Counted from the stretch's first letter, positions 8,509 through 16,566 are shown. The stretch is 30,832 nt of DNA from DATGLG01 sp035294245 (GCA_035294245.1 DATGLG010000024.1:1-30832); one strand, 5' to 3'. The notes: generated by a model from the letters alone, not told the origin. Translations and numbers: made by a program.

Positions 8509-9336
8509 CTACCCGCCCGCCGGGGTCGCGAGGCCCTGGGCATGGGCATAGCCGATCTGGACCTCCTCGCGCAGGTCGTTCCAGATCACGCGAGAGATTT
8601 CCGTGAAATGCGGCTCATAGCGGATCTCGGAGATGACCCGCGGCCGCGGCAGGTCGATTGCGTAGACGGACTTCACCGTCGCCGGCCGCGCCGTCAGCAC
8701 GAAGACCTTGTCGGCGAGCGCGATCGCCTCCTCGAGGTCGTGGGTGACGAAGACGACGGAGGCCTTGGCGCTCGACCACAGCTTGAGCAGCTCGTCCTGC
8801 ATCAGGGTCCGGGTCTGCACGTCGAGGGCGCTGAAGGGCTCGTCCATCAGCAGGATCTCGGGACCATTGATGAAGGTCTGGGCGAGCGCGACACGCTTGC
8901 GCATGCCGCCCGAGAGCTGATGGGGATAATGACGCTCGAACTGGGCCAGGCCGACGCGGCCGATCCATTCCCGCGCCCGCGCATAGGCCTCGGATTTCGG
9001 CGCGCCGCGGAAGCGGGGACCGGCGGAGACGTTGTCGATGACGTTGCGCCAGGGGAAGAGCGCGTCGGTCTGGAAGACGAAGCCGATGCGCGGATCGATG
9101 CCGCTCACCGGGGCGCCCATGACGCGGACGGTGCCGGCGCTCGGCGGCGTGATGCCCGTGATGAGGTTGAGGGTCGTCGATTTGCCGCAGCCCGTCGGCC
9201 CGACGATGGCGACGAACTCGCCGCGCCCGACGGCCATGTCGAAGTCGCGCAGGGTGAGCAGCGACTTGCCGTCGGGTGTCGTGAAGCGGCGGCTGACCTT
9301 GCGCAGCTCGATGGTGGGGCCGTTGCTCTCCGTCAT
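8509..9336 (-). CDS. ABC transporter ATP-binding protein, NitT/TauT (SsuB/TauB-like) family
   Basis: 275 residues with every ABC ATPase motif: Walker A 'GPTGCGKST' at 46-54, Q-loop Gln89 in 'FVFQTDALFPWRN', signature 'LSGGM' at 141-145, Walker B 'ILLMDEP' at 161-167, D-loop 'SALD', H-loop His199 in 'VTHD'. The Q-loop context 'ALFPWRNV' is typical of the nitrate/sulfonate/taurine importer branch. It powers import through the permease encoded downstream. The gene lies 67 bases after the binding-protein gene on the same strand. Confidence 0.95.
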   Translation of the reverse strand: MTESNGPTIELRKVSRRFTTPDGKSLLTLRDFDMAVGRGEFVAIVGPTGCGKSTTLNLITGITPPSAGTVRVMGAPVSGIDPRIGFVFQTDALFPWRNVIDNVSAGPRFRGAPKSEAYARAREWIGRVGLAQFERHYPHQLSGGMRKRVALAQTFINGPEILLMDEPFSALDVQTRTLMQDELLKLWSSAKASVVFVTHDLEEAIALADKVFVLTARPATVKSVYAIDLPRPRVISEIRYEPHFTEISRVIWNDLREEVQIGYAHAQGLATPAGG

Positions 9337-9403
9337 GCCTTGTCTTCGTCGGCAATGGCCTCGCGGCGCGGCGTTACGAGGCGTCGCGATTGCCTGACTT
9401 TGC

Positions 9404-10414
9404 CTAATGGGCCGCGTCGACGAAGGCCGTCGTATAGGTCTTCGCCAGGTCGATCGTCTTGCCCTGCACGTTCTTGTCGAAGGCCGAGAGCACGGCCAGC
9501 ACCGTCTTGGGGCCGTCCGCCGGCATCTTGCCGTCCGGCGTGAACATCGCCTTGTTGGCGGCGAGCGCCTTCACATACATCGCCTTGTCGCCGGCATAGT
9601 AATCCGTCGGCATCTTGTCGGCGATCTCCTCGGCGCTATGCGTCGCGATGAAGTGCAGCGTCTTGACGAAGGCGTTGGCGAGCTTCTGGGTGATCTCCTT
9701 ATGCGCATCGACCCAGCGGCTCTCCATGTAGAGGCAGGCGGCCGGATAGACGCCGCCGAGGGCGGCGCGGGTCCCGGCCGCCGTGCGCATGTCGATGAGG
9801 ATCTTGGCCTCGCCGGTCGCGAGCAGGCGCGCCACGGTGGGATCCGTCGTCATGCCGGCGTCGATCTTGCCCTGCTTCATCGCGGCGATGAAGCTGTTGC
9901 CGGCGCCGACGGGGAGGGAGGTGAACTCGCTCGACTTCACCCCGTGCTTCTCGGCGAGATACTGGGTGAGGAAATTCGTCGAGGAGCCGAGGCCGGTGAC
10001 GCCGAGGGTGCGCCCCTTGAAATCCGCCGGCGACTTGATCTGGCCGGCGAGCCGGCTTGCGACCAGCTCGACCTCGCCCGGCGCGTGGCTGAACTGCACC
10101 ACGGACTCGATGTACTTGCCCTTGGCCTGGAGGTCGAGGCTGTGGTCGTAGAAGCCGACGGCCCCCTGCACGGCGCCGGCCAAAAGCTCGTTCTCCGCCT
10201 GGACGCCCGCCGGCTGGGAGAGGAGCTGGACATCGAGCCCCTGCTCCTTGAAATAGCCGAGCTGCTCGGTGAGCTTGGCGGGGAGATAGATGATCTTCTC
10301 GATCCCGCCCACCATGATCGAGACCTTGTCGGCCGCCGAAGCGGCGCCGGCCCCGCCCAGCGTCATGGCAACGACGGCTGCTGCTGCGGCGAGCATAGGG
10401 CTCCTGATGCGCAT
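9404..10414 (-). CDS. ABC transporter substrate-binding protein, NitT/TauT (SsuA/THI5-like) family
   Basis: 336 residues. Sec signal peptide 'MRIRSPMLAAAAAVVAMTL...' with cleavage after 'ASA' near residue 27. The mature part starts 'DKVSIMVGGIEKIIYLPAKL' and follows the NMT1/THI5-like pattern: 'AEQLGYFKEQGLDVQLL'-type helix, 'LLAGAVQGAVGFYDH' (binding-site helix start), 'DFKGRTLGVTGLGSSTNFL', 'AAMKQGKIDAGMTTDPTVARLL'. ATG 10414 was chosen because GAGGAG lies just upstream and it opens the signal peptide. It captures the substrate in the periplasm and delivers it to the permease. First gene of the operon; the promoter should lie within 10415-10611, but I could not assign boxes. The ligand is unknown. 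Confidence 0.94.
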   Translation of the reverse strand: MRIRSPMLAAAAAVVAMTLGGAGAASAADKVSIMVGGIEKIIYLPAKLTEQLGYFKEQGLDVQLLSQPAGVQAENELLAGAVQGAVGFYDHSLDLQAKGKYIESVVQFSHAPGEVELVASRLAGQIKSPADFKGRTLGVTGLGSSTNFLTQYLAEKHGVKSSEFTSLPVGAGNSFIAAMKQGKIDAGMTTDPTVARLLATGEAKILIDMRTAAGTRAALGGVYPAACLYMESRWVDAHKEITQKLANAFVKTLHFIATHSAEEIADKMPTDYYAGDKAMYVKALAANKAMFTPDGKMPADGPKTVLAVLSAFDKNVQGKTIDLAKTYTTAFVDAAH

Positions 10415-10611
10415 GGTCTTCTCCTCGGTCGTTTCCGTCCCCCGAGCCGTCTGAATACCCGATCGTCCCGGAGCGGGCCAGTGCATTGTTCACTGCGGGC
10501 ACGGAGGGGGCCGTCCGTCCCTGCCACGCGCGGATGAAGGCGCGCTTTCAGAGGCTAATCGGCGGTCGCGCGGGTGCTCGTGTTGTGACTCCAACGGTTC
10601 GTTCTATTGGC

Positions 10612-10689
10612 CGTCATGCCCGCGAAAGCGGGCATCCAGGCATGCGGCCCTGGATTCCGGCTCTGCGCTTCGCTCCGGCCGGAATGACG
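10612..10689. repeat. Dispersed intergenic palindrome, copy B
   Basis: Compact copy: CGTCATGCCCGCGAAAGCGGGCATCCAGG at one end and CTCCGGCCGGAATGACG at the other. It sits in the 383-base gap 10415-10797 between the ABC operon and the DUF2019-like genes. Apart from this repeat I see no gene or RNA in the gap; 10690-10797 is AT-richer and featureless. Confidence 0.88.
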
Positions 10690-10797
10690 ACCTTTGAATG
10701 CGAACCGAATGCCAAAATCACAACACTAGGCGGTGACGGACGATGTCTAGGTAGTCGCGATGCCGTCCTTCCGCCCTGAGCGTGACCAGCTCGATGA

Positions 10798-11205
10798 TCA
10801 TGGCGGTGGATCGCTCTGATTACCATAGCGACGATTCATGTCCTCCGAGAATTCCTTGGCATGCTCATGATCATGATCGAGGAGGAAGAGCAAAGCTTCG
10901 ATGCTGGTGTTGGGGTTCTTCTGAGTCCTGAGCGTACGCAGAACGCGGTTGCAGTCCTGCGCCTCGTCATAGCAAATCACCGCCGCAATCTGCCGCACCC
11001 GCGGGATCGGATGATCAAGGAACGGCAGCAGCTTTTTTACCGCTTCCGAGCCGCGAGCGTGCAATGTCTTGCGTGCATCACCCATCTTAAACGTCAAGCG
11101 ATCGTAGTGTTGGGTAAGCTCACATTTCGACATTTCCGTCGCGAGCTGCACGATTCGCTCCACGAGCTCCTCGTCGCTCAGTTCGGCGAGAGCAGGCTCT
11201 TTCAT
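10798..11205 (-). CDS. DUF2019/HEAT-like protein, candidate immunity protein (second paralogue)
   Basis: 135 residues, soluble, all-helical in appearance. It aligns with the upstream gene product over nearly its full length: shared 'EMSKCELT..Y.RL', 'TLH.RG', 'KLLP.L.H...RVR..AA', 'CN..LR.L', 'EFS...NRRYG'. The segment 'LLPFLDHPIPRVRQIAAVIC' is a HEAT-type helix pair, and the overall pattern (SDEELVERIVQLA..., then RG...LLP..DHP..RVR) resembles DUF2019. Position directly behind a toxin-like gene and its first immunity candidate suggests either a duplicated immunity gene or one specific to a lost toxin variant. The ribosome site is weak. GC is visibly lower than the flanking operons. Function is inferred. 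Confidence 0.85.
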   Translation of the reverse strand: MKEPALAELSDEELVERIVQLATEMSKCELTQHYDRLTFKMGDARKTLHARGSEAVKKLLPFLDHPIPRVRQIAAVICYDEAQDCNRVLRTLRTQKNPNTSIEALLFLLDHDHEHAKEFSEDMNRRYGNQSDPPP

Positions 11206-11219
11206 TGGAGGACTCTTAT

Positions 11220-11612
11220 TTAACAGCCGTAGCGGCGGTTTGAATGCTTGCTAAACTCTTCGCGGAACTTTGGATCGCGCTCCATGAGGAGAAGCTCTGC
11301 GTGCATTGCTACGCCCGGATGCCGCTCCTTGGTGAGCTCTCGTAAGGCTTGATTGCATTCGGTTGGCGCGTCGTCGTGGCACATGGCTGCCGTCCAGTAG
11401 CGCACGCGCCGATTGGCATGGGAGAGGAGCGGCAAGAGTTTTCGCGTCGCGTCATGGCCGCGCGAATGCAGCGTGTCCCAGATGTGCTCCAATTCCGATG
11501 CGAGCCTGTTATATTTAACTGTCAACTCACATTTAGACATTTCGATCGCAATGTGCTCAAACAATTCGACGAGCTGTTTGTCGCTCACACACGATAAGTC
11601 ACGACCATTCAT
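11220..11612 (-). CDS. DUF2019/HEAT-like protein, candidate cognate immunity protein of the HNH-like toxin
   Basis: 130 residues. Same fold pattern as its downstream paralogue, with 'LLPLLSHANRRVRYWTAAMC' as the HEAT-like pair. Its ATG overlaps the stop of the toxin-like gene by four bases (ATGA), the usual translational coupling of toxin and immunity genes, which would guarantee stoichiometric protection. 14 bases separate it from the next paralogue, so all three genes are one transcript. The region is AT-rich for this genome (25 of 60 GC at 11521-11580). DUF2019 assignment and immunity role come from pattern similarity and context, not from a search. Confidence 0.87.
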   Translation of the reverse strand: MNGRDLSCVSDKQLVELFEHIAIEMSKCELTVKYNRLASELEHIWDTLHSRGHDATRKLLPLLSHANRRVRYWTAAMCHDDAPTECNQALRELTKERHPGVAMHAELLLMERDPKFREEFSKHSNRRYGC

Positions 11613-12625
11613 TTCAGCACTCCAAATCTGCGAAGTAAACCGAGGCCGATCTCGCGCTGTATATCAGGATCATGCAGGCGAATCGCATCTCGATAGCGTA
11701 GGCCGTTTTTCGTGATGACACTGCTCATATACCCGGAAATAAGCATATGCTTGAGCACGGGAATCAGCACGACATTCTCGGTGTTTTGAATCCATTTGCG
11801 CCGTCCTTCGGAGCTCGTGAGGTCCGGCCGGGTCTGCGCCTGCTCGATGATATGGTGCCATTCATAGCCAGGGGGCGCCGGCTCGAGATAGTCCTGCAGC
11901 GCCGCCCATGACGTGAATCCTTGCGGCGGCCTCGCCGTCTGTAGCTCTGCGAGGGTTCGCGGCGGATCGAAGGCGGATTTCAGCACGGCGTGCAGGTTGT
12001 CGAAGTCGAGCCGTTCCGCCTTCAAGGCGTCCCACAGCGCGGCCAAATCGATCGGGCTCTCCTTGAGGAGGGCGAAGAGCTTCTTCGCCAATTCCGCTTC
12101 CTTCGGCGGAAGGGTGTAGGCGATGTCTTGGAGGAGAGCATTCGCATCCCGATGGGCGGTCCCGTCAGCGTCGTCCTCGCCATCGCGCGTCCATCGCCCG
12201 CCACCCGCTTGGCCCTTGGGAATGCGCGTCTGGGACGGGCTGTATTTCGCGAGCCGGTCCGCTTCCGCCAGGCGGCGAGCGGCGGCAGGGCCGGGGAGCG
12301 GCGGCAAGCGCGCATGGAGGAGGGCCACCGCCGCCCGCGCCGCATCCCCGGCGGAGAGCGCCCTGGCGACGGCATCGAGAGCCCCCATGCGGCTGCCGAG
12401 ATCGATCGGCACGCCATAGCCGGCGCTCAGCACCCGCTCCAATTCCTCGAGCGGCCGCGGCTGCCAGCAGGAACGATCGGTGGCATCCCGGCGCAATTCG
12501 AGAAGCGGCGTGCCGCGGCCGAGAAAGGCGCCTTTCTCGCTGAGATAGGCGCTGCGACCGTCGCCCTTGAGGCCGGCGAGCCGGCTGGTTTTGACCAGGG
12601 GATTGTCCGTAGGCATGCGCGACAT
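11609..12625 (-). CDS. Polymorphic-toxin-like protein with PxGxxxGGxW linker and HNH-like C-terminal nuclease domain
   Basis: 338 residues from ATG 12625; the frame is open to 12703. AGGAG/GAGGAAG-like sites favour 12625 or 12616. Residues 83-128 form an Ala/Leu-rich helical module ('ARALSAGDAARAAVALLHAR', 'LPPLP'), then the linker 'SQTRIPKGQAGGGRWTRDG' at 131-149. The middle is helical ('AELAKKLFALLKESPIDLAA'). The C-terminus carries 'EWHHIIEQAQTR' (His257, His258), 'WIQNTENVVLIP' (Asn281, Asn284) and 'KHMLISGY' (His293), an HNH/endonuclease-VII-like layout, then 'FGVLK'. Probable activity: metal-dependent nucleic-acid cleavage. No signal peptide or secretion domain is present. The immunity candidate overlaps the stop. 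GC falls from about 70% in the N-terminal part (42/60 at 12361) to about 48% in the C-terminal part (29/60 at 11701). Confidence 0.8.
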   Translation of the reverse strand: MSRMPTDNPLVKTSRLAGLKGDGRSAYLSEKGAFLGRGTPLLELRRDATDRSCWQPRPLEELERVLSAGYGVPIDLGSRMGALDAVARALSAGDAARAAVALLHARLPPLPGPAAARRLAEADRLAKYSPSQTRIPKGQAGGGRWTRDGEDDADGTAHRDANALLQDIAYTLPPKEAELAKKLFALLKESPIDLAALWDALKAERLDFDNLHAVLKSAFDPPRTLAELQTARPPQGFTSWAALQDYLEPAPPGYEWHHIIEQAQTRPDLTSSEGRRKWIQNTENVVLIPVLKHMLISGYMSSVITKNGLRYRDAIRLHDPDIQREIGLGLLRRFGVLK

Positions 12626-12741
12626 GCTCCTGAGCTTCCTCTTCACAGCCGCTGAGAACATATCAGGAACAATCGGGTGAATCAAGCATCTCTTGAGAAG
12701 CATGACGGCCTGGACCGAGAATTGGGCGAGGCGAGCCGGTG

Positions 12742-13368
12742 CTAGCGGTAGATGGTGACGCGGATCGGCGTCGGGTTGTAGCCGTTGGCCGGGTTGTGCA
12801 TCTGCGGGCAGTTCGAGAGGGCCGCGATGGCGTCGCGCTCGGCGCGGAGCGCGACGTGGCTGCCGGGGCGCGACAGCCCGTCGACGATGGCCATGCGCCC
12901 ATCTGCCTCGACGGGCACGTACATGAAGAAGTTCACATTACTGACGATGGCGCTGCGCCCGAGGCCGAAGGGGGCCAGGGCTTTGAGGAAATTGTCGTAG
13001 CAATTGGGTTCGCCGCGCACGCCGTAGCGCAGGAAGTTGTTCGCGTCGCTGCAGCAGCCGGCGATCGAATCATGCTTGCCGCAGCTATCCTCGACCACGG
13101 TGAAGAGGGCGTTGCCGAGATCGGAATAGAGCACCGTGCCCTCTTCGACGAAGATCTTGCCCTGCACCTTGATAGTGTTGGTGGCGCTGTAGCGGTCGGA
13201 GGGATCGGCGGCGTCGTAGCAGAGGAAGTCGACAGCCTGCTGTCCCTCGAGATCGGTGATGCGCAGGATCTCGCCTTTCTTGACGATGCGGCTCCAGGGG
13301 GATTTCGGCGGCACCACCTCATCATGGATCACCGTTCGGGGTAATGACGACGCGCGGCTCGACGTCAT
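12742..13368 (-). CDS. DUF1989 / urea-carboxylase-associated family protein
   Basis: 208 residues. Typical DUF1989 features: 'GEILRITDLEGQQAVDFLCYDAADPSDRYSA', 'GTVLYSDLGNALFTVVEDSCGKHDSIAGCCS' with the conserved Cys-x-x-x-His and CC motifs, 'NFFMYVPVEADGRMAIVDGLSRPGSHVALRAE', and 'NPANGYNPTPIRVTIY' at the end. Members found beside urea/guanidine carboxylase include the carboxyguanidine deiminase subunits CgdA/CgdB; no carboxylase gene is visible in this window, so the substrate here is open. GAGGGAGAAG precedes ATG 13368. It lies 19 bases downstream of the GFA gene and is probably the last gene of that operon. Confidence 0.9.
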   Translation of the reverse strand: MTSSRASSLPRTVIHDEVVPPKSPWSRIVKKGEILRITDLEGQQAVDFLCYDAADPSDRYSATNTIKVQGKIFVEEGTVLYSDLGNALFTVVEDSCGKHDSIAGCCSDANNFLRYGVRGEPNCYDNFLKALAPFGLGRSAIVSNVNFFMYVPVEADGRMAIVDGLSRPGSHVALRAERDAIAALSNCPQMHNPANGYNPTPIRVTIYR

Positions 13369-13387
13369 GTCGCTTCTCCCTCGAGGC

Positions 13388-13822
13388 TCAGGTGACGGGG
13401 AAAGGAATGATCGCGCCGCCCGCGGGGGCGCAGGGGAGGGAATCGGTGATCTCGTAATAGTCCCCCTTGTCGGCGGCGAAGATGTGCTCGACGAGCTTCA
13501 GCCCCGTGGGCTTGTCGAGCCCGCCCGCGGCGATGGCGATGTAGTCGCGCCCGTCCCCCTCCCAGAACAGCACCGAGCCGCATTCGGCGCAGAAGCCGCG
13601 CCGGGCCGCCGCCGAGGAGCGGTACCATTTGAGGCCGCGCTCCGCCGTCAGCGCGAAGTCGCTGCGCTTGGCGGCGGTCGCGGCCATGAAATGCCCGGTG
13701 GTGCGGCGGCACTGGGAGCAGTGGCAGGCCACCACGTCCCGCAAGGGGCCGCGGATCTCGTAGCGCACGGCGCCGCAGAGGCAGCCGCCGCTAAAGCGGA
13801 CCGGCCGGGTCTTCTCGCTCAT
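13388..13822 (-). CDS. GFA-family zinc protein (CENP-V/formaldehyde-activating-like)
   Basis: 144 residues. The zinc-binding Cys pattern is complete: 'GGCLCGAVRYEI' (CxC, residues 10-13 region), 'CHCSQCRRTTGHF' (CxxC), and 'GFCAECGSVLFWE' (CxxC). The fold is the Mss4-like beta-tent of the glutathione-dependent formaldehyde-activating (GFA) family. Most members have no proven enzyme activity, so a formaldehyde role should not be assumed. A strong GGGAGGAG lies before ATG 13822. It sits between the dehydrogenase gene (87 bases upstream) and DUF1989. Confidence 0.93.
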   Translation of the reverse strand: MSEKTRPVRFSGGCLCGAVRYEIRGPLRDVVACHCSQCRRTTGHFMAATAAKRSDFALTAERGLKWYRSSAAARRGFCAECGSVLFWEGDGRDYIAIAAGGLDKPTGLKLVEHIFAADKGDYYEITDSLPCAPAGGAIIPFPVT

Positions 13823-13909
13823 CTCGTCTCCTCCCTTCTCGCCTTCTCGCTTCGGTTTCGTGGTGCCGTCGGTCCTCGGGGGATGCCAACGTCGCCCCCT
13901 CGGAACGGC

Positions 13910-14974
13910 TTAGGCCGCGACCCCGCCTTTGCCAAGGGCGAGACCGAGGCTGGCCGCCGCCTGCACGATCTCCTTCCAGGTCGCCTCGTCGAGGGGGATG
14001 CCGTCGCGCAGCCGTGATGCGCGCGACTGCCGCTCGGGATCGCCGGGGATGAGCACGGGCTCGGCCGGGTCGCGCGGCGGCGAGGCGGTGACCCAGGCGG
14101 TGATCGCCGCGATCTCGGCCTTGAGCCAGTCCTGGGCCACGAGGCGCGCCGGATCGAGCACGAAGCTCAGCATGCAATTGGTGATGGTGTCCTGGGTCTG
14201 GTTCTCCGGGCGCAGCGTGCCGCCGCCGGCGACGGCGCCGGCGAGAAGCTCGCAGATGAAGGCGAGCGCATAGCCCTTGTGCTCGGCGAAGGGCAGGATC
14301 GCGCCATGAGGAGTCCCGAACAGCGCGTTGGGATCGGTCGAGGGCTCACCCCTGGCGTCGAGCAGGAGGCCGGGAGGGAGCGTCTTGCCCTGGTTCTTCG
14401 CGACCCGCACCTTGCCCATGGCGACCTTGCTCGTCGCCATGTCGAGAACGATCGGCCGGCCGGGCTCCGCAGCGGGGACGGCGATGCAGACGGGATTGGT
14501 CGAGAGGCGCGCATCGCGCCCGCGATGGGGGGCGACGAGGCCGCCATGCCCGATCACGTTCACGAAATGCACCGAGACGAGCCCCGCCTCGGCGCAGAGC
14601 TCGCCATAGGTGCCGACCCGGCCGATATGATGGGCGTTGCGGAGCGCCACCACGGCGATGCCTTCCTGCCGCGCACGCGCGATGCCGCGCAGGGTGGCCT
14701 CGCGCGCGACGACCTGGCCATAGCCGCGCTCGCCGTCATAGGTGATGAAGGCGCCGTCCTCCTTGACCACGCGGCCGCGGCGGTTGGGAATGAGGGTGCC
14801 GGCTTTGAGGTTCTGCACATAGCGCGGCAGCATGCCGATGCCGTGGCTGTCATGACCGCGGAGATTGGCCTCGACAAGATGATGCACGACGAGGCGCGCC
14901 TCCTCGGGCGCGCTGCCGCCCGCCGTCACGATGCGCTCGCCGATGCCGCTCAACTCCTGGTGATCGATCCGCAT
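13910..14974 (-). CDS. Malate/lactate/ureidoglycolate-type dehydrogenase (Ldh family)
   Basis: 354 residues, the usual size for this NAD(P)-dependent, non-Rossmann oxidoreductase family. 'GHDSHGIGMLPRYV' at 40-53 carries the conserved substrate-side His; 'NAHHIGRVGTYGE' holds the catalytic His pair at 115-116; 'LDMATSKVAMGKV' and 'PFAEHKGYALAF' are family hallmarks. Homologues oxidise (S)-malate, sulfolactate, ureidoglycolate or similar 2-hydroxyacids; the residues I can read do not settle which. GAGGAAGG precedes ATG 14974. Its neighbour DUF1989 makes a nitrogen-compound role (ureidoglycolate-like) conceivable but unproven. Heads the Ldh-GFA-DUF1989 run. Confidence 0.92.
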   Translation of the reverse strand: MRIDHQELSGIGERIVTAGGSAPEEARLVVHHLVEANLRGHDSHGIGMLPRYVQNLKAGTLIPNRRGRVVKEDGAFITYDGERGYGQVVAREATLRGIARARQEGIAVVALRNAHHIGRVGTYGELCAEAGLVSVHFVNVIGHGGLVAPHRGRDARLSTNPVCIAVPAAEPGRPIVLDMATSKVAMGKVRVAKNQGKTLPPGLLLDARGEPSTDPNALFGTPHGAILPFAEHKGYALAFICELLAGAVAGGGTLRPENQTQDTITNCMLSFVLDPARLVAQDWLKAEIAAITAWVTASPPRDPAEPVLIPGDPERQSRASRLRDGIPLDEATWKEIVQAAASLGLALGKGGVAA

Positions 14975-15121
14975 TCAGACCTTCCTCTCTCTCTTAATCT
15001 TCCGCCTTTGCGCCAGCCGCGCCCGACGGCCGGCGGCTCGCCCCTTCGATGCCAATGAGACTTAGCATGGATGGCCGCGGCGCTGAATGGTTGAGCGCCC
15101 GCAGCACTTGTATCCGTGGGC

Positions 15122-16291
15122 TCACGCTGTCTCGGGCAGCCCCGGCTCTTGCCAGAATCGGGCTACGATCAAGGCCGCGAGAATCTGCACCGCGACGACG
15201 AGAAGAACACAGCCGGGCCAGCCGAAGTCCTCCCAGGCCGGCGCCGGCACGACGCCGCCGATGCTGCCGCCGAGATAATAGCAAGTGACGTAGAGACCCA
15301 CGGCCGAGGAGCGGCCATGGGTCGCGACCGAGGTGAGATAGCTGGTCGCGCAGGTCTGGAAGACGAAGCCGCTCGCCGCGGCGATGGCGAGCCCGCCGAT
15401 GACCGTGACGAGGCTGGGGACGAGGGTGATCAGGAGGCCGAGGCACCAAGTCGCGACGGAGCAGAGGACGAGGCGCTTCCGCCCCATCATGCGCACGCCG
15501 TGTCCGACCAGGGCCGAGGACACCACGCCGAGAAGATAGACGACGAAGATCGAGCCGAGCGCAGCCGAGGAGAAATTGAACGGCGGCGCCGCGAGGTAGA
15601 AATTGACATAGGTGAAGGTCGCGATGAAGGAGAAGAGCACGACGGCGCCCACGGTGAACGTCGCGAGCAGCCGGGAATCGCGGAGGTGATGCGCCATGGT
15701 GCGGAAGGAGCCGAGAATCCCCGCGGTGCGCACGAAATTCCGCTCGCGCTGGAGATAGCGGACAACTATCACGCCGCAGAGAAGATTGACGGCGCCCAGC
15801 ACAAGGAAGGCGGCGCGCCAGCTCCAGGCCTCGGCGACAAGCCCGCAGATGAAGCGGCCGAGAAAGCCGCCGAGCCCCGAGCCGGAGATATAGATTCCGG
15901 TGACCGCCGCGATCTCGCGCCGCGGCCATTCGTCGCCGATATAGGCGACGGTCACGGCGAAGATGGGCGGAAGCAGCAGGCCCTGCACAAAGCGGCCGAG
16001 TACGAGCTGGTGGAGCGTGACGCTGAAGGAGAGCAGCACCGTCGGCACCGCGAGAAGGAAGATGGCACCGACGATGATACGCTTGCGCCCGAGCACATCG
16101 GCGACGGCGCCGACGAAAGGGGCGACGATGGCGACGGCAAAGGTCGTGGCACTCACCGTCAGGCTGACCTCGGCGGCGCTCGCGTGAAAGTCCCGCGCGA
16201 AGAGCGGCAGCAGCGATTGGGTCGCATAGAGGTCGAGGAAGGTGCAGAGGCCCGCCAGTGCCACGGCGAGCTTACGGGGATCGGCGAACAT
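15122..16291 (-). CDS. MFS transporter (YnfM-like exporter)
   Basis: 389 residues with about 12 membrane segments. 'LCTFLDLYATQSLLPLFARD' opens TM1, 'FVGAVADVLGRKRIIVGAIF' is motif A, 'GRFVQGLLLPPIFAVTVAYIGDEW' is motif B-like, and 'YISGSGLGGFLGRFICGLVAE' is a glycine-rich motif C, the antiporter signature of drug/arabinose-type exporters. The sequence reads like E. coli YnfM. Met at 16291 was chosen because it begins right before TM1; a longer open frame to 16519 has no membrane-protein character. The ribosome site is weak. It lies 147 bases upstream of the dehydrogenase gene on the same strand, so cotranscription is possible. Confidence 0.9.
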   Translation of the reverse strand: MFADPRKLAVALAGLCTFLDLYATQSLLPLFARDFHASAAEVSLTVSATTFAVAIVAPFVGAVADVLGRKRIIVGAIFLLAVPTVLLSFSVTLHQLVLGRFVQGLLLPPIFAVTVAYIGDEWPRREIAAVTGIYISGSGLGGFLGRFICGLVAEAWSWRAAFLVLGAVNLLCGVIVVRYLQRERNFVRTAGILGSFRTMAHHLRDSRLLATFTVGAVVLFSFIATFTYVNFYLAAPPFNFSSAALGSIFVVYLLGVVSSALVGHGVRMMGRKRLVLCSVATWCLGLLITLVPSLVTVIGGLAIAAASGFVFQTCATSYLTSVATHGRSSAVGLYVTCYYLGGSIGGVVPAPAWEDFGWPGCVLLVVAVQILAALIVARFWQEPGLPETA

Positions 16292-16566
16292 CAGGCGAGG
16301 GGTACTCCCGGCTTGGCTTCGTGTGCTACCCCCGCGGCGCGACGTGGGAGAATAGCCAATTTGTCCGGGCCGCCATGCCGGGGGCGCGGCCGTCCCCCGC
16401 AACTCGGCCGGCAGCGCCGCGCCCGCCGCTTCGCAGCCTGGGAACCAATCGCTAATCCACTGAGTTACAAGGACGTTTTCTTCCTCGCCGCGGGTGGGCG
16501 GCTTCATGTTGCTACGCAACAGGAAAAGGGATAAACACGGGCCCTTTCCTAGACCGGCAGGAGCGC

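Noticed and set aside
12626..12703. N-terminal extension of the HNH-like toxin to ATG 12703
   Set aside because: Better ribosome sites lie before ATGs at 12625 and 12616, and the extension has no resemblance to the module that follows. It cannot be fully excluded.
15116..16534. A plus-strand open frame opposite the YnfM-like transporter
   Set aside because: Shadow frame; the minus strand encodes a complete 12-helix MFS protein with motifs A, B and C.
16292..16566. A riboswitch in the kup leader
   Set aside because: No conserved core of a c-di-AMP or other known riboswitch was recognised, and the region shows no strong nested pairing.
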